Origin: Chitinophaga flava
Lineage (GTDB): Bacteria; Bacteroidota; Bacteroidia; Chitinophagales; Chitinophagaceae
NCBI RefSeq assembly: GCF_003308995.1
Contig: NZ_QFFJ01000002.1
Span: 3,286,001 to 3,350,000 of the forward strand
DNA length: 64,000 bases
Direction: 5' to 3'
Shown: one piece after another, positions 28,132 through 36,453 of the stretch
Position numbering within the stretch: position 1 is the first letter of the stretch
How the letters are laid out: each line of letters begins with the position of its first letter
Made by a program: the position numbers and the translations under genes
The notes under the pieces: generated by a model
Told to the model about the DNA's origin: nothing
Databases searched by the model: none
The model's input: the letters and a program-made list of their open reading frames with translations, nothing else

Positions 28132-29988
28132 ATGAAAAAAACAACATCAACGATACGTTTAATAGCTGCTCTCACAAGCTTTGCAGTGCTGGGCGGCAGC
28201 TGTACTAAAAATCTGCTGGACCAGCCTTCCACTACTGAAGTAGGTGAAAATGTTTTCTGGAAAACAGATGCTGATGCACTTGCAGGTATTATGGGTGCTT
28301 ATGCAGATGTAAGACCACTCTTTGACCGGGATTATTATTTTGATGGTCAGGGAGAATATGTAAGAACCAGAGGTACCAGCACCGTGAAAGATGATCTGCA
28401 GCACGGCGGCGCTTATGTAGTGACCACCGGTTCTACCGGTTACAGTCCTTCCGGCTTTGGGCAGCAGTTTGACGCCATGTATAAATATCTCTATGGAGGA
28501 GTGAACCGTGCCAACTATGTAATCGATAATGTGAACAGAATGCTGGCTACCGGTACCAATGTGTCTGTGCCCAAACTGGAGCGTATCCTGGCCGAGGCAA
28601 GACTGCTGCGTGGCATGGTTTATTTCCGTCTTATCTCCATGTGGGGAGATGTGCCTTACCTGGATCATAGTATCACCTCTAATGATGAAGTGGCCGCACT
28701 GGCCCGTATGCCGATAGCGCAGATAAAAGATTCCATCATGGCGGATTTTACCTATGCTTTTAATAAACTGCCTGCTAAATCAGATCAGATGGGACGCGCC
28801 GCCAAACCCGCCGCTCTGGCCTTTCGTGGCAAGTTGCAGTTGTACTGGGCATGCTGGAACAAAAACGGCTGGCCCGAGCTGAGCACATTCAAACCCTCCA
28901 CAGCCGCGGCTACTGCAGCCTATCAAGCCGCTGCAGAAGATTTTAAACACGTCATCAATGACTATGGTCTGGACCTTTTCCGTGGCGGATCACCAGGAGA
29001 ATGTGACACCTTGGGCAAAGCCGAAAAACTTCCCAACTATTATTTCCTGTTTACACCGGTAGCGAATGGTGATGGTGAGATGGTCATGGCTTTTGCACAT
29101 GGTGGTACCGGTACTTTCCAGGGAGAAGAACTGATGCGTGATTTTGCAGGTCGCTCTCATGAGGGCTCCCAGTGCTGGATAACGCCACGTTATGAAATAG
29201 CCGACAAGTACCAGTCTACCGTCACCGGTGATTTTGCACCTAAACTAATACCTACCAATCCTTCTACTGTAACGGGTGCCAGGACTAAACTGAATTCCGC
29301 CGTGAATCCGGCCAGTTATGCCAACCGCGATTATCGTATGAAGGCTTCCATTATGTGGGACTATGAAGTGAGCATTGGTATGGCTTCTCTTAAATCTACC
29401 GGTTGGGTACCTTATATCTATAAAACATGGGCACAACCTATTGTGATAGATGGTACTACTTTCCTTTCATATAATACCGATGGTACCAACTCCGGTTATG
29501 TGTTCCGCAAATTCCTGCGCAATTACGCCGGGCAAGGCCGCAGCGATGGGGACTACAGTTTCCCGGTAATGCGTCTGGCCGATGTTTTCCTGATGTATGC
29601 AGAAGCTACCAATGAAGCATATGGTCCGCAGGCCGATGCGATCGCACTGGTGAACAGGGTACGTCGCCGGGGTAATCTTCCGCCGCTGGCTGGTGGTAAA
29701 ACAGCTGATAAAGTATCTTTCTTCAATGCCATCGAACAAGAGCGTATCGTAGAGTTGCTGGGAGAAGGTCAGCGCCCGTTTGATGTACGCCGCTGGAGGA
29801 CCCTGGAAAAAAACTGGAACCCACCCGGAGGCCCTGGTGTATGGCGGCTGGACACCTGGGGTGCACAGGCACAACGTTACTTCCAGAACGCTACCGACAG
29901 AGATATCGCGCAGTGTTACATCTTCAAAATACCGCAGAGTGAGCGTGACCGTAACCCCAACCTGACGCAGAATACGCCGTGGATGTAG
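28132..29988 (+). CDS. SusD-like surface lipoprotein, glycan-binding partner of SusC
   Basis: The protein has 618 residues from the ATG at 28132. An upstream ATG at 28099 overlaps susC and would spoil the signal peptide. A lipoprotein signal ends in LGGSC with the lipidated Cys at residue 24. The SusD/RagB helical fold shows in RANYVIDNVNRML, the AEARLLRGMVYFRLISMWGDVPY segment, and the C-terminal FPVMRLADVFLMYAEATNEA and IVELLGEGQRPFDVRRW motifs. It caps the SusC barrel and captures the polysaccharide at the cell surface. Confidence 0.95.
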   Translation: MKKTTSTIRLIAALTSFAVLGGSCTKNLLDQPSTTEVGENVFWKTDADALAGIMGAYADVRPLFDRDYYFDGQGEYVRTRGTSTVKDDLQHGGAYVVTTGSTGYSPSGFGQQFDAMYKYLYGGVNRANYVIDNVNRMLATGTNVSVPKLERILAEARLLRGMVYFRLISMWGDVPYLDHSITSNDEVAALARMPIAQIKDSIMADFTYAFNKLPAKSDQMGRAAKPAALAFRGKLQLYWACWNKNGWPELSTFKPSTAAATAAYQAAAEDFKHVINDYGLDLFRGGSPGECDTLGKAEKLPNYYFLFTPVANGDGEMVMAFAHGGTGTFQGEELMRDFAGRSHEGSQCWITPRYEIADKYQSTVTGDFAPKLIPTNPSTVTGARTKLNSAVNPASYANRDYRMKASIMWDYEVSIGMASLKSTGWVPYIYKTWAQPIVIDGTTFLSYNTDGTNSGYVFRKFLRNYAGQGRSDGDYSFPVMRLADVFLMYAEATNEAYGPQADAIALVNRVRRRGNLPPLAGGKTADKVSFFNAIEQERIVELLGEGQRPFDVRRWRTLEKNWNPPGGPGVWRLDTWGAQAQRYFQNATDRDIAQCYIFKIPQSERDRNPNLTQNTPWM

Positions 29989-30021
29989 TGATTATCTATC
30001 TAACAAAAAAAACAACAAGCG

Positions 30022-30426
30022 ATGAAGAAATATGCCATCATAAACTGTATCCTGCTGATGACAGCATTGGTTTGGAGCAGCTGCAAAAAAGAGACGCCGG
30101 TAGATGAAGACGGTCTGCTGATCACCGCCCGTGCGGAATGTTATGTCAGCAATTTTGAATTGCTGGGCGCCGATTTCCAGACGGTACGCTCCAAAGCACC
30201 GGTGATTGATACCGTTGCCTGCACTATTCAGCAGGAAGTGCTGTTTGGTACAGACCTGAAGAACCTGTGGCCACAGTTTACGCTCGTGACCGATGCAAAA
30301 CTGGACCCGAAGATCACCGGTAAAGTTGACTTCTCCGATCTGGCAAACCCGAAAAAATATACCGTGGTTTCCGGCAACCGGCAGGTAAGAAAGACTTATA
30401 CCGTTATTATCACTGTACAAAAGTGA
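30022..30426 (+). CDS. Small surface lipoprotein of the SusCD locus
   Basis: The protein has 134 residues with a lipoprotein signal (Cys at residue 21, LVWSSC). The mature part is a short beta-rich domain with DLKNLWPQFTLVTDAKLDP and a terminal YTVIITVQK strand, in the style of DUF5018-type domains found in Sus loci. It follows susD by 33 bp. The likely role is an accessory surface glycan-binding protein (SusE-like position); the family call is moderate. Confidence 0.78.
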   Translation: MKKYAIINCILLMTALVWSSCKKETPVDEDGLLITARAECYVSNFELLGADFQTVRSKAPVIDTVACTIQQEVLFGTDLKNLWPQFTLVTDAKLDPKITGKVDFSDLANPKKYTVVSGNRQVRKTYTVIITVQK

Positions 30427-30448
30427 GCAGTATTTTAAAACACGTATT

Positions 30449-31468
30449 ATGACAGGTAAACATTTTTCATATATCCCGCTGTTCTTTGCTTCCCTGCTGC
30501 TGATGGCGGCCTGTACGAAGAACAAGGATTATAGTGTGCCTACGCCTAAAAATGAGTTGCAGAACGATTGTATCAAACGTTCACTGGGACCTAATATCGT
30601 AGGATTGAATATAGAATTTGCCTATGCCATCGCTATTCCTGCATCCAAAGGCAAGCTGGTGTCTGCACAGGTAGTAGCATCGATTCCGGGGCTTCAGATA
30701 AAAGCTGGTGATCTGCCCAATTCGGCCACCTATCTGCAGGACAGTTCTTTTTATACCAACGGAAGCGGGGTGGATGTGCCGGTAGGTGTTGGTACCCGCT
30801 CTGTTACAAAAGAAGGGGTGAATGTGACTACTTTCACCAAAGACACCAATGCGGTGACCCTCCGTTATTTTTACAGGATACCCGAAGAAGCAAGAGGCAA
30901 AACGGTGAAGTTCACTTTCAGCGCTACCAGCAGCAATGGCGAGACTGTAACTTATGAAATGGGGCCTTATACCATTGCTAAAATGGACATGAAGCTGAAT
31001 CTCATTCCTACCAACAACGACAAGTGTTATCTGTCTATCGCAGACATGGCGTTGTACAATGCTACTGAGGCTGCTGCCAATCCCGGAAAGATAGACCTGG
31101 TATACCTGTACCGTAGCCTGTCTGTACAGTTTGGACATGCGCTGGTAGCACCTGCTGCCCCTAAAGACTATTTACCTGGTGTTACACTGCCGGCTAACGT
31201 CAACAGGGATACGAAATTGAGTAAGGCCTGGAATGTACAGGACTTCCATCTGGCAGGTCTGAAATACGGCACTACCTTCGTAGACGATCCCGACTTCGAA
31301 AAACTGGATATGTCTACGTCTCCGGATTTTGCACTGGGGCTGAAAGAAGAAGCCGGTGTGTGGGTGGAAACCGGCGATGGTAAATACAGGGCCTATATCT
31401 TCATCAACAAAGTTGATAATACCGGGCAATCCGCAAGAATCAGTATCAAACGTTATACGCTTAAATAG
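30449..31468 (+). CDS. DUF4466-like surface lipoprotein
   Basis: The protein has 339 residues with a lipoprotein signal (Cys at 22, LLMAAC). The mature protein is beta-rich and matches the DUF4466 style: an ELQNDCIKRSLGPNIVGLNI opening and a C-terminal lectin-like half (KCYLSIADMALYNATEA, then IDLVYLYRS). Such proteins sit in SusE/SusF position and bind glycans at the cell surface. It is the fourth gene of the locus, 22 bp after the previous one. Confidence 0.82.
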   Translation: MTGKHFSYIPLFFASLLLMAACTKNKDYSVPTPKNELQNDCIKRSLGPNIVGLNIEFAYAIAIPASKGKLVSAQVVASIPGLQIKAGDLPNSATYLQDSSFYTNGSGVDVPVGVGTRSVTKEGVNVTTFTKDTNAVTLRYFYRIPEEARGKTVKFTFSATSSNGETVTYEMGPYTIAKMDMKLNLIPTNNDKCYLSIADMALYNATEAAANPGKIDLVYLYRSLSVQFGHALVAPAAPKDYLPGVTLPANVNRDTKLSKAWNVQDFHLAGLKYGTTFVDDPDFEKLDMSTSPDFALGLKEEAGVWVETGDGKYRAYIFINKVDNTGQSARISIKRYTLK

Positions 31469-31469
31469 T

Positions 31470-31534
31470 AATTACGGGTTACGAATTACGAATGAAGTAA
31501 GTCAATCATAGTTCATAGTTCGTAACTCGTAATT
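31470..31534. repeat. Imperfect palindromic intergenic repeat (65 bp)
   Basis: AATTACGGGTTACGAATTAC on the left (31470-31489) pairs with CGTAACTCGTAATT on the right (31521-31534) and beyond, giving a hairpin with arms of about 24 bp and a few mismatches. The internal TTACGAA unit repeats. It looks like a REP-type palindrome between the lipoprotein gene and the lyase gene. Confidence 0.6.
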
Positions 31535-31536
31535 GT

Positions 31537-31599
31537 ATGAAATATCTTCTCTCCATCCTCAGCTGTGTAGGTTTGATTATAACGATGGCAGGCTGCTGA
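31537..31599 (+). pseudogene. 20-residue lipoprotein leader that stops at the lipobox
   Basis: ATG at 31537 opens a perfect lipoprotein signal peptide (MKYLLSILSC, then VGLIITMAGC) that stops with TGA directly after the would-be lipidated Cys. It has all the features of a Sus-locus lipoprotein leader but no mature part. The simplest reading is the remnant of a deleted lipoprotein gene. A leader peptide that influences the lyase gene 41 bp downstream is possible but unsupported. Confidence 0.5.
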
Positions 31600-31639
31600 A
31601 AGCATGGATCATCTTACTCACCGTACTTACTGATGTTTT

Positions 31640-33577
31640 ATGCGTAATTTTTTTTGCTGGACAATAGGGCTGTTGCTAAGCTGTATGATTTCACCGCAGG
31701 CAGTATCACAGCACCTCCTGAGCGGGAAATACAGTACCACACAGCTGGAGCAGTTGTTGATACCGCGTATCTCCTGGACACCTTTTCCACCTGCCGGTGA
31801 TCCTGCCTGGGCAGCTATAGGCCCGGAACAGGCAACAGCTGTCATTAAAAAGGCAACCGGGTATCTGCACTATGAATGGCCCGGCATACCGGCCACCACT
31901 TCGCTGCTGATCGTGCGAACGGGTAACCGTAGCGATTATCAGGCGATTGCCAACCGTAAACGGGAGGCATTGGCTACTTTGTTGCTCGCTGAAATACTGG
32001 AACATAAAGGTCGTTTCACCGATGATATCATCAATGGGGTGTGGTCTGTTTGTGAAGAGTCTTTCTGGGGAGCTTCCGCTCATCTGCCCAAAGGGAAAGA
32101 CTATGCGGGCCTGCCTGATGTATCTTCTCCGTTTGTGGAGCTGTTTTCTGCCGAAACAGCCACATTGCTCGCCTGGGTGGATTATTACGTTGGTGATCAG
32201 CTGGATGCTGTTTCACCGCAAATACGCAAACGTATATACGAAGAAACCGATAAACGTATCTTCCAGCCATTGATGACCAAACACCATGGCTGGATGGGCA
32301 ATGCCAGCAGCGGCCGCCGTCCTAATAACTGGAACCCCTGGATTTGCTCCAACTGGCTCAACGCCGTACTATTACTCGAAAAAGATGAGAGCAAGCGTAT
32401 AGCCGCCTTGCAACATATCCTGCTGACGCTGGATAACTTCCTGGACCCTTACCCCGCAGATGGAGGATGTGATGAAGGCCCCGGTTACTGGGGTGTCGCC
32501 GCCGCCTCGCTGTTTGATAACATCTCGCTGCTGGACCTGGCCACCCATAATGCTTTTAACTATGCCTTCCAGGATGATAAAGTGCGGAAAATGGGACAGT
32601 TTATCTACCAGGCACAGATCAGCGAGCGTTATTTTCTGGACTTCGCCGACGCAGATCCGCAGCCCGGTATGGATGGTATGATGATCTATCGTTTTGGTAA
32701 AGCGATTGCAGATATGGATATGATGCGTTTTGGGGCGTATTATTTCCGGGAAGACAGAACTTTCAGCGGCACCTATCATTTCTTCCGTAACTTCTTCTCC
32801 CTCTTCCTGCAACAGGAGCTGAAAGCAGCTCCCAAAGGGCTGCCGCTGCCACAAAACGTTTGGTGGCCTGATCTGCAGGTGATGGTGGCCCGCGATCATG
32901 GCGGCAATACCAGCGGCTTTTATGTAGCAGCTAAAGGCGGTAACAACGACGAAAGTCATAACCATAACGACATCGGTAACTACATCGTTTACTATGATGG
33001 TCTGCCTGTCATCATTGATGTGGGCCGTGGTACTTATACAGCCCGTACTTTCAGTGATAAACGTTACGATATCTGGTTCAACCGTTCAGATTATCATAAC
33101 CTGCCTGACGTCAACGGATATACGCAGTTACCGGGCGCCCGTTATAAGGCTACCCAGGTGGAGTACAAGTCCGCTACAGGCTACAGCCAGCTGTCACTGG
33201 ACCTGACGGCTGCCTATCCGGAAGCAGCCGGTATTGCGCAGTGGAGGCGAAACATCCGGCTCGACCGCCGGCGTTCTGTACAGATCGAAGACCTGATTTC
33301 CCTGAAAGCCACCGGGACCTTCATTCAACACCTCATGACCTGTTATCCGGTGAGTATCCTTCAGCCAGGAAAGCTGGTCATCCATAGTACAGCCAGAGAT
33401 TTTCTGGTGTCTTATCCAGCCCGTCAGCTGGAAGCTTCCATAGAAAAGGTAACCCTGCAAACCATGGAAGACCAGGGGATCCGGCAGAAATGGGGCGATA
33501 ATATTTACCGAGTGAGCTTTAAGTGTGTGACTCCTGTAACACAGGCCCAATCGGGACTCACTATAGTCACACGATAA
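31640..33577 (+). CDS. Heparinase II/III-like polysaccharide lyase
   Basis: This secreted enzyme has 645 residues and a signal peptide of about 24 residues (ISPQAVSQ). An alpha/alpha-toroid N-terminal half contains FWGASAHLP, NNWNPWICSNWLNAVLLLE and DGGCDEGPGYWGVAAAS. The beta-sandwich heparinase II/III domain contains H440-N-H442-N-D444 in NDESHNHNDIGNYIVYYDG and the following IDVGRGTYT. This family breaks uronic-acid-containing polysaccharides (heparin, alginate, related glycans) by beta-elimination. It is the last gene of the SusCD locus and gives the best clue to its substrate class. Confidence 0.9.
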   Translation: MRNFFCWTIGLLLSCMISPQAVSQHLLSGKYSTTQLEQLLIPRISWTPFPPAGDPAWAAIGPEQATAVIKKATGYLHYEWPGIPATTSLLIVRTGNRSDYQAIANRKREALATLLLAEILEHKGRFTDDIINGVWSVCEESFWGASAHLPKGKDYAGLPDVSSPFVELFSAETATLLAWVDYYVGDQLDAVSPQIRKRIYEETDKRIFQPLMTKHHGWMGNASSGRRPNNWNPWICSNWLNAVLLLEKDESKRIAALQHILLTLDNFLDPYPADGGCDEGPGYWGVAAASLFDNISLLDLATHNAFNYAFQDDKVRKMGQFIYQAQISERYFLDFADADPQPGMDGMMIYRFGKAIADMDMMRFGAYYFREDRTFSGTYHFFRNFFSLFLQQELKAAPKGLPLPQNVWWPDLQVMVARDHGGNTSGFYVAAKGGNNDESHNHNDIGNYIVYYDGLPVIIDVGRGTYTARTFSDKRYDIWFNRSDYHNLPDVNGYTQLPGARYKATQVEYKSATGYSQLSLDLTAAYPEAAGIAQWRRNIRLDRRRSVQIEDLISLKATGTFIQHLMTCYPVSILQPGKLVIHSTARDFLVSYPARQLEASIEKVTLQTMEDQGIRQKWGDNIYRVSFKCVTPVTQAQSGLTIVTR

Positions 33578-33616
33578 GCTCTTTTTTTAAGTGCTTGCAA
33601 AATATATGGTTATATA

Positions 33617-33647
33617 TTTGGTAGAAATAAATTATTTTCTATCTTTG
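33617..33647 (+). promoter_or_regulatory. Promoter of the tRNA-Lys gene
   Basis: TTTG at 33617-33620, exactly 19 bp, then TATCTTTG at 33640-33647 is a near-perfect match to the Bacteroidota promoter consensus, 22 bp before the tRNA. Confidence 0.8.
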
Positions 33648-33669
33648 CACTCCCTTACAAAAAGGGAAT

Positions 33670-33742
33670 GATTCCGTAGCTCAGTTGGTAGAGCAATACA
33701 CTTTTAATGTATGGGTCCTGGGTTCGAGTCCCAGCGGGATCA
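33670..33742 (+). tRNA. tRNA-Lys (anticodon TTT)
   Basis: It folds as a full cloverleaf: acceptor GATTCCG/CGGGATC (one G-U pair), D arm GCTC/GAGC, anticodon arm ATACA/TGTAT with loop CTTTTAA, and T arm CTGGG/CCCAG with loop TTCGAGT. The TTT anticodon reads AAA and AAG lysine codons. CCA is not encoded; A73 is followed by CAGA. The 3' part of the gene is duplicated at 58532-58555 and served as the integration target of the element to the right. Confidence 0.97.
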
Positions 33743-33750
33743 CAGACAAG
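33727..33750 (+). repeat. Left attachment site, 24-bp direct repeat
   Basis: The 24 bases begin AGTCCCAGCGGGATC, covering the T-arm 3' half and acceptor 3' strand of the tRNA, and end ACAGACAAG just past it. An identical 24-bp copy lies at 58532-58555. Sequences diverge immediately outside both copies. It marks the left boundary of the integrated element and keeps the tRNA intact. Confidence 0.93.
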
Positions 33751-33766
33751 AATATCAAAGGTTATT

Positions 33767-33809
33767 AAAGCCGCTTAAATCATAGGATTTATGCGGCTTT
33801 TCTGTTTTT
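33767..33809 (+). terminator. Element-borne terminator downstream of tRNA-Lys
   Basis: AAAGCCGC pairs with GCGGCTTT, extended by TAAAT/ATTTA across one mismatch, with a CATAGG loop and then TCTGTTTTT. It lies just inside the left end of the element, 25 bp after the tRNA, and replaces the terminator that the insertion displaced to beyond the right end. Confidence 0.8.
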
Positions 33810-33846
33810 ACCATAGAAAGGTAAACCATATCAAACGAATCTGAAA

Positions 33847-33892
33847 GGATACAAAAAAGGATACACAGAAAAATAATAAGTTTACTGTATCC
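33847..33892. repeat. Integrase arm-type repeats, left end
   Basis: GGATACA occurs at 33847-33853 and 33859-33865 (start-to-start distance 12 bp) and inverted as TGTATCC at 33886-33892. The same heptamer pair with the same 12-bp spacing is at the right end (58467 and 58479). Repeats of this kind near both ends are typical arm-binding sites for tyrosine integrases. Confidence 0.55.
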
Positions 33893-33994
33893 TTTTCGAT
33901 AAGATGCTTATCAGTAAAGGGTTTTAGGACTTGCAAGCCGAAACAAAACGCACCAAACAAAACCAATAATCGGTAACCTAAAACTTATTGGACT

Positions 33995-35257
33995 ATGAAA
34001 GTAAGTCAAGATTTATCAATTCTTTTTCATCTCCGGTATGATAACCAAAGCCCTGACGGAAAAGCTACCATCTGCGTCCGAGTCACTGTTACAGGGTTTC
34101 CCAGAGATGGCTTTTCACTTGGTTACAAAGTTGACCCATCCAAATTTAATAAGAAAGCCGGCGCGGTAGTTGGTAAGTCAGCAGAGGCCATTGAAATTAA
34201 CAATCAGATTCAACACGTCAAAAATGAGCTGCTTCGACATTACAACCTATTAAAGAAGCGCGGAGCAACTGTTACTCCCACTATGATTAAAAATGCACAC
34301 CTGGGAGTTAATCAGGAAAAACAAACGTTGCTGCAGGTCGCAGACTTTCACAATGGAAAATTCAAAGAAAAGGTCGATAAGGAAAAGAGGAGGGACAGTA
34401 CCTATAAGAAATGGCTGACGACCAAAGACAAGATTATCGCCTTCCTCTCGCATGTTTTCAAAATGAAGGATATTCCCCTGGAAAGAATCGAATTTGCGTT
34501 TGCCGAAGACTTCTTCGATTACCTCACCCTCACAGAAGGCATCCAGGATAACACCGCCATGAAGTACCTGAAGAATACAAAACAACTGCTGAAGCTGGCT
34601 GTCCAGCGAAAGTGGTTACAGTGTAATCCCCTACAGGATTATGTATGTTCCTATATTAACCCCGAAAGGGACATACTCACCATGGATGAACTTTGCACAT
34701 TGTATTATAAAGAACTCCCTATCCCCCGGTTACAGGAGGCAAAAGATTCTTACCTGTTTATGACCGTAACCGGTTATGCTTATAAAGATGCTTTCATGCT
34801 TGGCCCGGACCACATTGCCAAGTTCTTCGATGGAGAAGACTGGATAGTTAAGAACCGGGAAAAGACCTGGTGCCGGGAGAACGTTCCGCTGTTGCCGATG
34901 GCGAAAGAAATTATACAAAAGTACAAGAACCATCCGCATTGCGTTGCCAACAACGTGTTACTGCCGATCAGGAGCAATCAACGCTTTAACGGCTACCTTA
35001 AAGAAATCGCTGACATCTGCGGTATTCAAAAGAACCTCACCACACATACCGCGCGGCATACCTTTGCCACCACAGTAACACTGGCCAACGGGGTGCCTAT
35101 TGAAACCGTGAGCGCCATGTTGGGGCATAAATCCATCCGTACCACTCAGATCTATGCAAAGATTGTAGCCAGTAAAGTGAGCGGTGATATGAAGGCGCTG
35201 AAGAACAGGTTTAACCTTTCGCTACCGGATTCGATGCTGAGTAAGGCAGTGGCATAA
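33995..35257 (+). CDS. Tyrosine recombinase/integrase of the element
   Basis: The protein has 420 residues. An N-terminal Arm-binding-like domain and a SAM-like core-binding domain (about 110-215) precede the catalytic domain. HTARHTFATT carries R354, LGHKSIRTTQIYAKI carries the nucleophile Y387, and the His is in GHKS. At the place of the first catalytic Arg (usually TGLR) the sequence is TGYAYKDAFML, without Arg, as in IntDOT-type enzymes of Bacteroidota conjugative transposons. Its position beside the tRNA target fits the enzyme that integrates and excises this element. Confidence 0.95.
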   Translation: MKVSQDLSILFHLRYDNQSPDGKATICVRVTVTGFPRDGFSLGYKVDPSKFNKKAGAVVGKSAEAIEINNQIQHVKNELLRHYNLLKKRGATVTPTMIKNAHLGVNQEKQTLLQVADFHNGKFKEKVDKEKRRDSTYKKWLTTKDKIIAFLSHVFKMKDIPLERIEFAFAEDFFDYLTLTEGIQDNTAMKYLKNTKQLLKLAVQRKWLQCNPLQDYVCSYINPERDILTMDELCTLYYKELPIPRLQEAKDSYLFMTVTGYAYKDAFMLGPDHIAKFFDGEDWIVKNREKTWCRENVPLLPMAKEIIQKYKNHPHCVANNVLLPIRSNQRFNGYLKEIADICGIQKNLTTHTARHTFATTVTLANGVPIETVSAMLGHKSIRTTQIYAKIVASKVSGDMKALKNRFNLSLPDSMLSKAVA

Positions 35258-35341
35258 TTAACCTGATATGCTATAATGCTTATCTACCTTGATGATTTAC
35301 TGATTAATGTTTGTTAACTCAAAATATATAAATATTCTGTT

Positions 35342-35623
35342 ATGGGAACGGAAAAGAAACAAAATATCTTGTTTTGCATTCATGAAGAGTTGGGTAGTTT
35401 TCAAGAAAAGTTTAGGGAGCGGGTTTGTCTGGATTGTAACTGGAGTGCTCCAACATACTATAGAAAAATGCGTTCAGCAAGTTTACCCGGTTCTGGAAGG
35501 AAGAATTCTTGTTTAAGCAATGCAGAAAGGGAAAAAATTATCAGTATAAGAAAAGAAATATTTAGAGAGATCACCGAAGAAATTGGCAATGAATCAATTT
35601 CTTACCACTGGATCAGTTTTTAA
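35342..35623 (+). CDS. Small element protein (93 residues)
   Basis: This soluble charged protein contains FCIHEELGSFQEKFRERVCL and CNWSAPTYYRKMR, followed by a helical C-terminus (ISIRKEIFREITEEIG). It follows the integrase gene by 84 bp on the same strand, a place where integrative elements often carry small accessory or regulatory genes. I do not recognise the family. A hairpin terminator lies about 55 bp after its stop. Confidence 0.6.
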   Translation: MGTEKKQNILFCIHEELGSFQEKFRERVCLDCNWSAPTYYRKMRSASLPGSGRKNSCLSNAEREKIISIRKEIFREITEEIGNESISYHWISF

Positions 35624-35679
35624 ATCCCTCACTAAAAAATATAGGCTGTAAACATCAAAGCAGTTCAAATAATACGGAT

Positions 35680-35705
35680 GATGTTTTCACATCACCCTTT
35701 TTGTT
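35680..35705 (+). terminator. Terminator after the small gene
   Basis: GATGT and ACATC pair around TTTC, followed by ACCCTTTTTGTTT. The stem is short but the T run is good. Confidence 0.5.
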
Positions 35706-36052
35706 TATTAAATGAAATACTCTGTTGGCAACATCATAATGTCTCAAACGGAGAGTAATAGGGGCATCAAAGGGATGACAAGACAAAATGTGACTCAAGG
35801 TTAATTTATGATTACATGATAAATTGGGTTCGAGTGGAGATAAACAATGTAATGTCTTTAATATGTGTTAATATTTGTAACATATGTGAATGGCAGTGAA
35901 TCTTTAACGGAATTCTGTAAATTGAAAAAATAGTTTGGGTTTGTCATTTTAAAATGAGGCTATTTGACCCGGATCTATACGACTATGATGTAGTTTTCGT
36001 TAATGCGTATTAGAGGGTTCGGCTCAATTTCCAAAAATAACCATTAGGTATA

Positions 36053-36250
36053 ATGAAAGAAGCATTATTTTCTTTGAGTAGGGTTGGTATGGATAATTTA
36101 GATCCGGATGCTGGAAGAAGGATCGTTTTTATCGTCAATGTTCTTGCTTTGCTTACTGCATGAATGGTGGGGGTGAACCTGGCGGGCTATTTTATAGAGC
36201 TGGCTAAGACATCCAGCTTCGTTCCATATCTGATGTTTCCGATTACCTAG
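36053..36250 (+). pseudogene. Degenerate fragment of a membrane protein gene
   Basis: From ATG at 36053 the frame reads 36 residues (MKEALFSLSRVGMDNLDPDA, then RRIVFIVNVLALLTA), meets TGA at 36161, and continues as a hydrophobic stretch (NLAGYFIELAKTS) to a TAG at 36248. The first half looks like the start of an integral-membrane sensor protein. With a stop in the middle and no continuation it is a relic. The rest of the 830-bp stretch 35624-36453 holds the terminator noted above and no other gene I can support. Confidence 0.5.
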
Positions 36251-36453
36251 ACAAGGTCACAGCTTACTGGCATATTAGGCCGCTGGGCAAATAGCATCAT
36301 CAATATAATGAACGGTAGCATGCTGGCAGCATTAACCTCATGACGGTACATACGAAAGAAGAGTCGTTGAGTACTTTTTTTCTTTTTAACAGTCTTGCAA
36401 ACAATGATTACATTTTATTATATTTCTAATTTTACGCTAATTAAATACCGCCA

